DNA of 41,694 nucleotides from CAZWEJ01 sp964632435 (GTDB lineage Bacteria > Patescibacteriota > Saccharimonadia > UBA4664 > SCTI01), in the NCBI GenBank assembly GCA_964632435.1, contig CAZWEJ010000006.1:1-41694 (forward strand). Direction: 5' to 3'. This document shows, in pieces, positions 1-6,086 of this stretch (positions are counted from its first letter, which is position 1; the number at the start of each line of letters is the position of its first letter). The notes beneath the pieces are model-generated. The model saw only the letters and a list, made by a program, of their open reading frames with translations. It did no database searches and was not told the origin of the DNA. A program made the position numbers and the translations under genes.

Positions 1-328
1 TTGCTGCAATGTGTGCTCCGGCAGAGTGGCCCATCAATACAATCTTTGATTTTGGGAAATGGGTGGCTACCCATTTAATTGCCATGGCTCCGTCTTCTAC
101 GAATTCTGGGAACTTAACTTTGGGGTATAGACGATAGTTCGGTATTACAACGTTGCAACCCAGTTTTGAGAAGGTTCTACCGATGAACCGATAGGTTTTT
201 TTGTCGCCGCCTTGCCAGGATCCACCGTGCCAGAAAATCACCACAGGGTTATGGTGAACACCACTCGCACTGAAAACGTCAAGATTTTGAAGTTGATGGT
301 CCCCATAGTTGTAAGTTTTTGCCTTCAT
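1..328 (-). CDS. alpha/beta hydrolase (esterase/lipase, BD-FAE-like), N-terminal part only
   Basis: The first 109 codons of a minus-strand gene whose 3' part lies outside the window. Translation from the ATG at 328 shows an HGGSW oxyanion-hole motif near residue 34 and a GHSAG nucleophile elbow near residue 103. These two motifs in this order are typical of the esterase/lipase branch of the alpha/beta hydrolase fold (BD-FAE or hormone-sensitive-lipase-like). No signal peptide is visible, so the enzyme is probably cytosolic. A TACAAT -10 box ends six bases before the ATG, which suggests a leaderless transcript that diverges from the membrane-protein gene at 409. The acid and histidine of the triad are off the window, so the substrate cannot be judged. 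Confidence 0.8.
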   Translation of the reverse strand, partial: MKAKTYNYGDHQLQNLDVFSASGVHHNPVVIFWHGGSWQGGDKKTYRFIGRTFSKLGCNVVIPNYRLYPKVKFPEFVEDGAMAIKWVATHFPKSKIVLMGHSAGAHIAA

Positions 329-334
329 CCCTTT

Positions 335-340
335 ATTGTA
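335..340 (-). promoter_or_regulatory. -10 box of the hydrolase gene
   Basis: TACAAT on the minus strand, six bases before the ATG at 328. I see no good -35 box. Transcription would start at or next to the start codon. Confidence 0.5.
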
Positions 341-371
341 TTTTAATTTCCCCAACCTACCAGCATTAGAG

Positions 372-402
372 TTGTAAGATTTAACGTACTTTTTGCTATA
401 TT
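372..402 (+). promoter_or_regulatory. extended -10 promoter of the 10-helix membrane protein
   Basis: TTGTAA at 372-377, a 19-base spacer, and an extended -10 (TGC then TATATT at 397-402). The -10 ends six bases before the ATG at 409, so the predicted start site coincides with the start codon and there is no room for a Shine-Dalgarno sequence. Confidence 0.6.
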
Positions 403-408
403 GTTTTT

Positions 409-1452
409 ATGCAAACTGCATTTAGAACTAAAGAAAAAGTCATATTCAGGTATGCGGCTGCAAGTGGTGTTATTTCAGGCCTAGCTGGCCTTGGTGTTTA
501 TCTAAACAATCAGCCCACTCCAATAACAGGGCGACATTCTATAGGGATCGTCGTTTCCCTTATATCTACGTTTATCGCTCTGTATGCTTTCACCTACTAC
601 TCGCATGGTGTCCTCTCGAAAAATAATATTGTTAAGCGAAGATGGACGAAATTAGTAAATGCTTTAACCATCGGTGTGGCATTTGGACTTATAACTTTTA
701 TTACAACCCTAATTTCTGGTTTTGCAGTAGCTGGCTCATTTAAGGGGTTAACATTCGATCCATGGACTGCGGGCGCGATAACGGCCGCCTCGACGGCATT
801 TATTACCTATGTGATTTTATCAATCGCTTCGAGCTACAAAGTGCAGTATGCCGTATATGCCCTGCTCTTTGTCATGGTCGGAGGCATGAGTGTCAGTATG
901 ATCACCAATCAGACCACTAATTGGTGGCAAGTTAACATCAGTAATCTAGGAACGGATGTCGCTACCAACCAAACTTTCTTCAATATAACCTTAATCTACT
1001 CCGGCCTCATTATTTTGGCGCTAACTACAGGAGTGTTTGGGCTCTACAGAAAGTGGTACGAAAAAGAGATTGGTAAGACAAAATATCAAATCGCATATGT
1101 ACTAGTAATGCTGATGGGTATCTTTCTAGCCTTTGTTGGCTTATTCCATTACGAAGAAGGGACGATTTTGGTACAACTTCATAATGCGAGCGCTGGGTTG
1201 CTGGGAGTTGCGGCCGTAATATTAATGGGCTCGTTGAAGTGGCTGATCCCTGTTTTCTCAAACGAAATGTATATCTATTCCTGGCTAACTGCCGGGGCAA
1301 TGGCGGTATTCTTCTGGATGATGGCAAATGGCATTTACTTTAGCCTTACTGGCATGGAGGTTATCGATTTCGTAATCGGCGGAGCCTGGCTGATCATCTT
1401 CTTGAGACACATTTTGCAGTATGGGGCTGCTGATGTGTCAGCGAAAAGTTAA
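409..1452 (+). CDS. polytopic membrane protein with about ten transmembrane helices, function unknown
   Basis: A 347-residue protein made almost entirely of hydrophobic segments. About ten helices can be counted, the first near residues 15-32 and the last near 318-337. The N-terminus is short and basic. The stretch with NISNLG around residue 180, followed by a helix, a loop with E and a conserved-looking HNAS, recalls DUF998/Frag1-type membrane proteins, but I do not recognise the family with certainty. No enzyme motif is visible. It has its own leaderless-type promoter and ends only about 30 bases before the structured RNA of the reverse transcriptase. It is therefore the nearest same-strand candidate for a retron accessory or effector protein, but nothing in its sequence demonstrates such a role. 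Confidence 0.8.
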   Translation: MQTAFRTKEKVIFRYAAASGVISGLAGLGVYLNNQPTPITGRHSIGIVVSLISTFIALYAFTYYSHGVLSKNNIVKRRWTKLVNALTIGVAFGLITFITTLISGFAVAGSFKGLTFDPWTAGAITAASTAFITYVILSIASSYKVQYAVYALLFVMVGGMSVSMITNQTTNWWQVNISNLGTDVATNQTFFNITLIYSGLIILALTTGVFGLYRKWYEKEIGKTKYQIAYVLVMLMGIFLAFVGLFHYEEGTILVQLHNASAGLLGVAAVILMGSLKWLIPVFSNEMYIYSWLTAGAMAVFFWMMANGIYFSLTGMEVIDFVIGGAWLIIFLRHILQYGAADVSAKS

Positions 1453-1477
1453 TCGTTAATTCCACCTATGCTATTAT
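1449..1477 (+). promoter_or_regulatory. promoter of the reverse-transcriptase-associated RNA
   Basis: TTAATC at 1449-1454, a 17-base spacer, and an extended -10 (TGC then TATTAT at 1472-1477). The predicted start site (about 1481-1484) falls exactly where the first RNA hairpin begins. The -35 box overlaps the stop codon of the upstream membrane-protein gene, so RNA and RT appear to form their own transcription unit. Confidence 0.6.
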
Positions 1478-1480
1478 GAA

Positions 1481-1797
1481 CGCTCAAGGAGTTCGTGGTA
1501 AGCGACGCCCTTGAGCGGGGGTCTGGGAAGATACAGGCAGTGACAGATCCAACAAAAGCCATGTTGTTCATACAACAAGGATGGGCTAATCACATGCGTT
1601 ATATCTCGGACGCTGTTTAAGATGGTCCAGGGTCTCTAGATAGGGACCTTCGGCAGCTCGCGATCCCGAGGCAGACATGCGATCTCGTGGAGATGCGGAG
1701 GACGCGGTGGTCTCCGCCACCGCCCCAGCTGCGGGCCCGGCAAATGCAGTAAGTCGCTGTTATTTCCCAGACTCCCGTCGGGCGCCTTACCACAACT
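1481..1797 (+). ncRNA. structured RNA upstream of the retron-like RT (candidate msr-msd)
   Basis: This 370-base gap (1453-1822) holds no plausible gene but dense complementarity. Helix P1 pairs 1490-1510 with 1780-1797 (AGTT, GTGGTAAG and CGCCC with their complements: 17 pairs, one bulged C and a small internal loop). Helix P2 pairs 1516-1529 with 1764-1777 (14 pairs, one G-U). A third pairing joins 1531-1536 and 1757-1763. Inside are hairpins at 1557-1587 (6-bp stem, TCAT loop), 1592-1616, 1631-1648 (7 bp) and a branched arm 1653-1732 that contains 1665-1690 and 1704-1723 (7 bp). P1 has the position of retron a1/a2 repeats, and just after its 5' strand comes CCCTTGAGCG, close to the CCCTTAGCG of retron Ec86 as I remember it; AGC holds the branching G in known retrons. 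The RNA is clearly more GC-rich than its surroundings. Its ends and the msr/msd boundary are inferred. Confidence 0.75.
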
Positions 1798-1822
1798 TGT
1801 ACCTTCAAACTGAGGAGTAAGA

Positions 1823-2827
1823 TTGCAGCTTTCATTTGATGAACTGCTTGCTCCTGGGTACCGGAGAAAGTTCATCACAACTTCAAGCGGCAAGCGTCGC
1901 GAAATCTTTGTCCCCAATGATGCGATGCGAGAGGTTCACCAAACTCTGCTCCGAGACCTAAGAAGGCATAGCGCTCAACCGGAGTTTGGACGCGTTTACA
2001 GTCGGCGATCGCCTATCGCAAATGCCGCCGCCCACGCAGGCAATAGGTTCGTATACAAGGTCGACCTTTTTAATGCGTTTCCTTCGGTTAAGCTGAACTG
2101 GTTGATACCGATTCTCGCTGACGCCAAATCATCGCTCTGGATGGGCGCCGAGGGGCTGGAGGAGTTCTTGAAAGCGCATGCCCTGCAGCCGTCCGGAACA
2201 GGATTAATGGTGGGGATGCCTTCGTCGCCAGACCTCTTTGATCGAGTAGTCTCGGAGCGACTTGATCGGGTGTTGAATGAGATAGCCTTGAATTCGGGAC
2301 TAACCTATACGAGGTACCTCGATGACATGGTTTTCTCTTCGTGGAAGCCGATTGGGGAACGACGTAAATCAAGAATCCGTAAAGCTATTAAGGATGGTGG
2401 CTTCAGGATTAACTTCTCAAAAACGGGAACATTCGATATCCGGACAAGGCCAGTACTGATAACGGGTGTTAGGCTCGGCATTGTCCGCCCGGATCTTGAC
2501 CAGATGATCCACTGGGCTGACTTTGCCAGGGATGGTATTTTTTTGCCCAGGAGGTGGCTCAACAGGCTTTCTGGAGCACTCCATGCCTATTCTCAAGGTG
2601 CGGATGTCAGTGTCAGCCAGATTGAGGGAATGATGGGCGCTCTACGCGAGTACCACCAGTACACAATCGGCCATTACCCAGCGATTCAGAGAGTCTGGCG
2701 CAAGTACATGCAGCTGCGTTCCCAACTCCGTCCGGGTGCTAGTCTGGATGGAGCCGACGATTACTGGCAAACTCACTTTTCCAGGGGAGATGCTCTAGCA
2801 GAACATGCCCTTTTCAATCGCTACTAA
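1823..2827 (+). CDS. retron-type reverse transcriptase
   Basis: A 334-residue RT, the usual size for retron enzymes and too short for a group II intron RT with a maturase domain. Motifs in order: a basic N-terminus with SGKRREI (22-28); NAAAH (67-71), which matches the retron-specific NAxxH; VDLFNAF with Asp81; GMPSSP (131-136) in place of QGAPTSP; YLDD (165-168), the catalytic Asp pair; FSKT (198-201); and ITG (213-215) in place of the retron VTG. The last 120 residues look like a thumb, not a fused effector. The start is TTG, chosen because GAGGAG lies five bases upstream and no other start fits. The gene follows the structured RNA by 25 bases and ends in a terminator. Known retron RTs copy the msd part of their own RNA into branched DNA for phage defence. 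That this one does so is inference. No known effector gene adjoins. Confidence 0.88.
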   Translation: MQLSFDELLAPGYRRKFITTSSGKRREIFVPNDAMREVHQTLLRDLRRHSAQPEFGRVYSRRSPIANAAAHAGNRFVYKVDLFNAFPSVKLNWLIPILADAKSSLWMGAEGLEEFLKAHALQPSGTGLMVGMPSSPDLFDRVVSERLDRVLNEIALNSGLTYTRYLDDMVFSSWKPIGERRKSRIRKAIKDGGFRINFSKTGTFDIRTRPVLITGVRLGIVRPDLDQMIHWADFARDGIFLPRRWLNRLSGALHAYSQGADVSVSQIEGMMGALREYHQYTIGHYPAIQRVWRKYMQLRSQLRPGASLDGADDYWQTHFSRGDALAEHALFNRY

Positions 2828-2854
2828 AGCGCTTTGAAAGGGGCGCTTTTTTTT
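2826..2854 (+). terminator. Rho-independent terminator after the RT gene
   Basis: AAAGCGC (2826-2832) pairs with GCGCTTT (2843-2849) and is followed by a T run to 2854. It overlaps the stop codon of the RT gene. Confidence 0.8.
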
Positions 2855-2872
2855 ATCTTTGTACGAAAAATG

Positions 2873-2898
2873 CCCCGGGCCGTAATGCCTGGGGTTTT
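2873..2898. terminator. second, possibly bidirectional terminator
   Basis: CCCCGGGC (2873-2880) pairs with GCCTGGGG (2887-2894) with one G-T pair and is followed by TTTT. On the minus strand the same stem is followed by a T-rich stretch (2870-2866). Together with the preceding terminator it insulates the RT unit from the glycan locus. Confidence 0.65.
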
Positions 2899-2951
2899 AA
2901 GTATGGCGAAATTCGATACCGCTTATGGCTATTGACAAAGGATAAAAAACA

Positions 2952-2980
2952 TTGACAAATAAAGCTTTATAAGATAGGAT
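2952..2980 (+). promoter_or_regulatory. promoter of the GT2 synthase gene
   Basis: A perfect TTGACA at 2952-2957, a 17-base spacer and TAGGAT at 2975-2980. A second TTGACAAA copy lies 20 bases upstream (2932-2939) and could be part of an operator. The leader would be about 40 bases. Confidence 0.7.
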
Positions 2981-3002
2981 TATAAACCAATTAGCAATTA
3001 AT

Positions 3003-3027
3003 GGAGGGTACATAGTGAGGGCCCTCC
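3003..3027 (+). promoter_or_regulatory. inverted repeat over the ribosome binding site of the GT2 gene
   Basis: GGAGGG (3003-3008) can pair with CCCTCC (3022-3027), the bases directly before the TTG start. GAGGG at 3017-3021 is the best Shine-Dalgarno for that start (spacing six) and can itself pair with CCCTC. A nine-codon GTG frame at 3015-3044 overlaps the start. Translational control is possible but not shown. Confidence 0.4.
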
Positions 3028-4119
3028 TTGCCGAGAGTTTATAAAAAGAAATTAGCAATCTTGATTCCTGCTCATAACGAAGAGCTGGCACTTGAGCTTA
3101 CTATAAATTCGGCTGTTTCCGCTGGGATGAGAAAGCGCGATATATACGTTGTTAATGACGCTTCTTCAGATGCAACTGCGAAGATTGCTCGCAATATTCT
3201 AGGTAAAGCAAATGTTTTAACCGTTCGCCGTAGCGGTAAAGCAGTTGCTATCAAGAAGGCAATTAAAAAGTTCGATCTTATAGAAAATTATCGCTGGATG
3301 CATGTTGCTGACGCGGATAGCCTTTTCGACAAAACTTACTTCAAATATCTCAAGCGTAAACTCGATCATAAGAAATACGTTGCCGTTACTGGTTACGTGC
3401 AGAGTCTTAAAGGAGGGGCAATTTCTCAATTCCGAGTTTTTGAATATGTTTGGGGCTTTGAAGTTGTTCGTCGAATTCAATCTTGGTTAGGTATTATAAC
3501 TGTTATTCCCGGACCAACTGCCTGCTTGCGAACTGATATTATTCCTAAACTAAACTTCGACACAGGATCTCTGACCGAAGATTTCGATATTACCCTCCAG
3601 ATTCATAGACAGAAGCTAGGCAAAATCACATTTGAGCCCAATGCGAAGACCTATACGCAAGACCCCTTAACCTACTCTGATTTTGTAAGCCAGGTTAGTA
3701 GGTGGTATCGAGGGTTTTTCCAGGGTGTAGTATCTCACCGTGTTGGAGTTAAGGGTAAAAAAATTGACTGGTATGTCATGCTCCTGCTTGGGCAAAACGC
3801 CTATTACGGGGTGTATACATTCTTAGTTCTGCCTTTTTTGGCTATTTGGTTAGATAAGCCCTATTTAATTTCATTGGCTTTACTGGGTGAAATTGTCAGT
3901 GATCTTGTGATTACTTTATTCGCTGCTTGGAGAGCGAAGAGGCCGGATATCATTTCCGCTTTTCCGTTCTTCCCAGTCCTGCGAATCACAGGATTACTGT
4001 TGTTTTACCGAGCCTTCTATGAGGTAGTAATCCTCAAGAAGTTTCAGAAGCACGAAGCAGGTTGGGGTACCGAAGGTCGAAGGTACCAAATATCCAACGG
4101 TGCAGTAGTAAATAATTAG
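3028..4119 (+). CDS. processive family 2 glycosyltransferase (PgaC / polysaccharide synthase type)
   Basis: A 363-residue GT2 enzyme. The nucleotide-binding start is LIPAHNEE (12-19), with Asp44 in VNDASSD, a DAD motif at 95-97, TED at 183-185 as the catalytic base region and QVSRW at 222-226. The last is the QxxRW signature of processive beta-glycan synthases such as PgaC, hyaluronan and cellulose synthase. Hydrophobic segments near 245-300 and 318-335 form the membrane part. The start is TTG, because the frame is closed by TGA at 3016-3018 and the GT2 fold begins within ten residues. The neighbours are an LPETG surface protein and a NodB-type deacetylase, so a poly-N-acetylhexosamine that is later deacetylated is the likely product. 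The actual sugar donor cannot be read from the sequence. Confidence 0.88.
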   Translation: MPRVYKKKLAILIPAHNEELALELTINSAVSAGMRKRDIYVVNDASSDATAKIARNILGKANVLTVRRSGKAVAIKKAIKKFDLIENYRWMHVADADSLFDKTYFKYLKRKLDHKKYVAVTGYVQSLKGGAISQFRVFEYVWGFEVVRRIQSWLGIITVIPGPTACLRTDIIPKLNFDTGSLTEDFDITLQIHRQKLGKITFEPNAKTYTQDPLTYSDFVSQVSRWYRGFFQGVVSHRVGVKGKKIDWYVMLLLGQNAYYGVYTFLVLPFLAIWLDKPYLISLALLGEIVSDLVITLFAAWRAKRPDIISAFPFFPVLRITGLLLFYRAFYEVVILKKFQKHEAGWGTEGRRYQISNGAVVNN

Positions 4120-4129
4120 GAGCAAGAAT

Positions 4130-4315
4130 ATGTACGATACTCCAGGTAAAGGTGGCGGCGTCGCTGCAGTAGTAGGTGCTACAACTGGTACAGTTGCAGT
4201 CACTCAGTTGCCAGAGACCGGTGCAAGCCTTGTTAACGAACTAGCAATTGGTGCAGTAGTCGCTTTGGCTGCTTGGGCAATTGTTTATCGCGTTTTCAAC
4301 AAGCGAAACGCCTAA
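4130..4315 (+). CDS. 61-residue LPETG-sorted micro-protein
   Basis: A very small protein that carries a complete sortase sorting signal: LPETG at 27-31, a hydrophobic helix at about 35-54 and a short basic tail (YRVFNKRNA). The 26 residues before the motif are Gly/Ala/Val/Thr-rich and contain no recognisable domain. No classical signal peptide is visible: there is only one Lys near residue 7 and a weakly hydrophobic stretch. A good Shine-Dalgarno (AGGAGC) lies upstream of the ATG, and the gene sits 10 bases after the GT2 gene. A class-E/D-like sortase is encoded at 20166-21179. After cleavage only about 30 residues would be attached to the wall, so it may be a tag, an anchor for the glycan, or a pilin-like subunit. 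These roles are inference. Confidence 0.8.
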   Translation: MYDTPGKGGGVAAVVGATTGTVAVTQLPETGASLVNELAIGAVVALAAWAIVYRVFNKRNA

Positions 4316-4316
4316 G

Positions 4317-4359
4317 TTCTTGGCCAAGAATTTCCCGCTAATTGGTGGTTATAAGCGGG
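4317..4359. repeat. two inverted repeats between the LPETG gene and the deacetylase gene
   Basis: A perfect 14-base palindrome at 4317-4330 is followed by CCCGCT (4334-4339) pairing with AGCGGG (4354-4359). Neither has a real T tail, so an attenuator, operator or mRNA-stability element is as likely as a terminator. Confidence 0.4.
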
Positions 4360-4366
4360 GCTATCA

Positions 4367-4372
4367 TATAGT
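4367..4372 (+). promoter_or_regulatory. -10 box of the deacetylase gene
   Basis: TATAGT, 13 bases before the ATG at 4386. A weak -35 (TTGGTG at 4342) has a 19-base spacer. The leader would be about seven bases and has no Shine-Dalgarno sequence. Confidence 0.4.
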
Positions 4373-4385
4373 TTAATAAATAAGA

Positions 4386-6086
4386 ATGAAAAAAATATTT
4401 ACATCAATTAGTTCAATTGTTTTGGTTATGGCGGTTGCTATATCTGTGCTACCCGGTACGGTAAAAGCTGCTTCATATCCAAGCACAATTACAAACTCCT
4501 CTTTCGAAACGGAGCTAAATTCAACTACCCCACTGGCCTGGAATCGTGGGAACTGGGGTAATAATACGGCAACATTTAGCTATCCAGTGGCCGGCCAGGA
4601 CGGCGCTAGAGGAGCCCAAGTTAGCATCACTAATTACGTTGATGGTGATGCAAAATGGTATTTCGACCCAGTTTCTGTTACTCCAGGTACACAATACGAC
4701 TTCAAGGACTGGTATAAATCAGATGTTAACACAGAGGTAGTCGCACAATTCAATCTAGCTGGAGGTGGCTACTCATATGTTTACCTGGGCTCAGTATCAG
4801 CTGCAACGTCATGGACTAATGCGTCTCTAAAATTTACTGCTCCGAGTGGTGCCGAAGGGGTCAGCATTTTCCATTTAATTAATAAAATAGGCACGCTTCA
4901 AGTTGATAATTTCTCAATTGTACCATCGGTTGTAGTGCCGCCATTCCAGTTTGATTCGGGGGTTATCCCTAACGGCTCAGTTGAGAATACAGTTGGGAGC
5001 CCTGAAAGACCAGTCAATTGGAACCAGGGCGCTTGGGGTAATAACCAGTCTACTTTTTCATATTTGAATACAGGTAGAACAGGATCTAGAAGCTTAAAAC
5101 TTACAGTTTCGAACTATGTTGATGGTGATGCCAAATGGTTTGCAGATACTCAGCCAGCTATACCAAATCAATCTTATGAATATAGCGATTTCTATAAATC
5201 AAACACTAATAGTGAGGTATACGCTGCTATTGGTCTGTCGGATGGTTCAACTGTATATCAGTATCTTGGGGGCGCCTCTTCTTCCGCCGTATGGAAGCAG
5301 TTCAAGGCACAGTTCACGGTTCCTGCAACAGCAGCCACAATTACCATGTTCCATCTATTGAATAAGAACGGGTATCTTATTACTGATGATTACAAGCTAA
5401 GCCCATTTACGCCTCAGGGGTTTAATAGCGGGATAGTATCAATCACTTTTGATGATGGGTGGGCAGATCAGTACATAAATGCATATCCGCTGCTAAAACA
5501 GTACAATTTCCCGGCTACTTTTTATCTGGTTGCCAGCTTCATTAATACTCCGGATTACATGACGGCTACGCAAGCCAAGAGCTTGAGAACAAATGGTAGC
5601 GAACTTGGCAGTCATAGTTATTCTCACCTCAATCTTACAACTCTTAACTCAACACAGCTTACAAGAGAGACGAGTACTGCTAAGAACAGATTAATCCAGT
5701 TGGTAGGCGCCCCAATAGAAAATTTTGCATCTCCTTATGGTGCATATAACGATACCGTTGTTGCAAAATTGAAGACTCTATATAGCTCTCACCGTACAGT
5801 GACCCCGGGATATAACAGCAAATATGGCTTTGATAAGTATGCGATTAAAGTACAGAATATAACCGATAAAACTACCGAAGCAGAAGTTAGCTCATGGGTT
5901 GCATATGCCAAGCAAAACAACCTATGGTTGGTTCTTGTATACCATCAGGTCTCTAATGATAATCTAGGAGACTATTCAACAACTCCAGATCAACTTTCTA
6001 AGCACATGAGTATTATTTCGAACAGCGGCTTACAAGTTAAAACCGTTTCTGGAGCACTACAGGCAATAACGCCTCAGCTACCGTAA
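4386..6086 (+). CDS. secreted polysaccharide deacetylase (NodB) with two tandem carbohydrate-binding-like domains
   Basis: A 566-residue exported enzyme. Residues 1-28 are a signal peptide ending in VKA. Two homologous beta-rich repeats follow, about 34-180 and 193-339. Both contain WGNN, NYVDGDAKW and FHLxNK at matching positions, so the module was duplicated internally; it resembles CBM4/9-type jelly rolls. The NodB domain starts near 349 with TFDDG (354-358, Asp356/357 for metal and base), HSYSH (410-414, the HxxxH metal ligands), FASPYG and a late LVYHQ histidine. NodB enzymes remove N- or O-acetyl groups from polysaccharides. Placed after a PgaC-like synthase, it most likely trims that polymer outside the cell. 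The 3' end overlaps the convergent TIM-barrel gene by nine bases. Confidence 0.9.
   Translation: MKKIFTSISSIVLVMAVAISVLPGTVKAASYPSTITNSSFETELNSTTPLAWNRGNWGNNTATFSYPVAGQDGARGAQVSITNYVDGDAKWYFDPVSVTPGTQYDFKDWYKSDVNTEVVAQFNLAGGGYSYVYLGSVSAATSWTNASLKFTAPSGAEGVSIFHLINKIGTLQVDNFSIVPSVVVPPFQFDSGVIPNGSVENTVGSPERPVNWNQGAWGNNQSTFSYLNTGRTGSRSLKLTVSNYVDGDAKWFADTQPAIPNQSYEYSDFYKSNTNSEVYAAIGLSDGSTVYQYLGGASSSAVWKQFKAQFTVPATAATITMFHLLNKNGYLITDDYKLSPFTPQGFNSGIVSITFDDGWADQYINAYPLLKQYNFPATFYLVASFINTPDYMTATQAKSLRTNGSELGSHSYSHLNLTTLNSTQLTRETSTAKNRLIQLVGAPIENFASPYGAYNDTVVAKLKTLYSSHRTVTPGYNSKYGFDKYAIKVQNITDKTTEAEVSSWVAYAKQNNLWLVLVYHQVSNDNLGDYSTTPDQLSKHMSIISNSGLQVKTVSGALQAITPQLP

Noticed and set aside
1617..1917. 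Minus-strand reading frames across the structured RNA (1617-1835 and 1636-1917)
   Set aside because: Composition is unnatural and they follow the GC-rich hairpins. They have no Shine-Dalgarno and lie antisense to a well-supported RNA and the start of the RT.
1481..2827. Group II intron with its RT
   Set aside because: The RT is only 334 residues and has no maturase or endonuclease domain after the thumb. No domain V-like 34-base stem is visible after the RT gene, which ends in a normal terminator.
1481..2827. Diversity-generating retroelement
   Set aside because: No template/variable repeat pair and no target gene with a C-type-lectin end were seen near the RT. NAAAH and the terminal inverted repeats of the RNA favour a retron.
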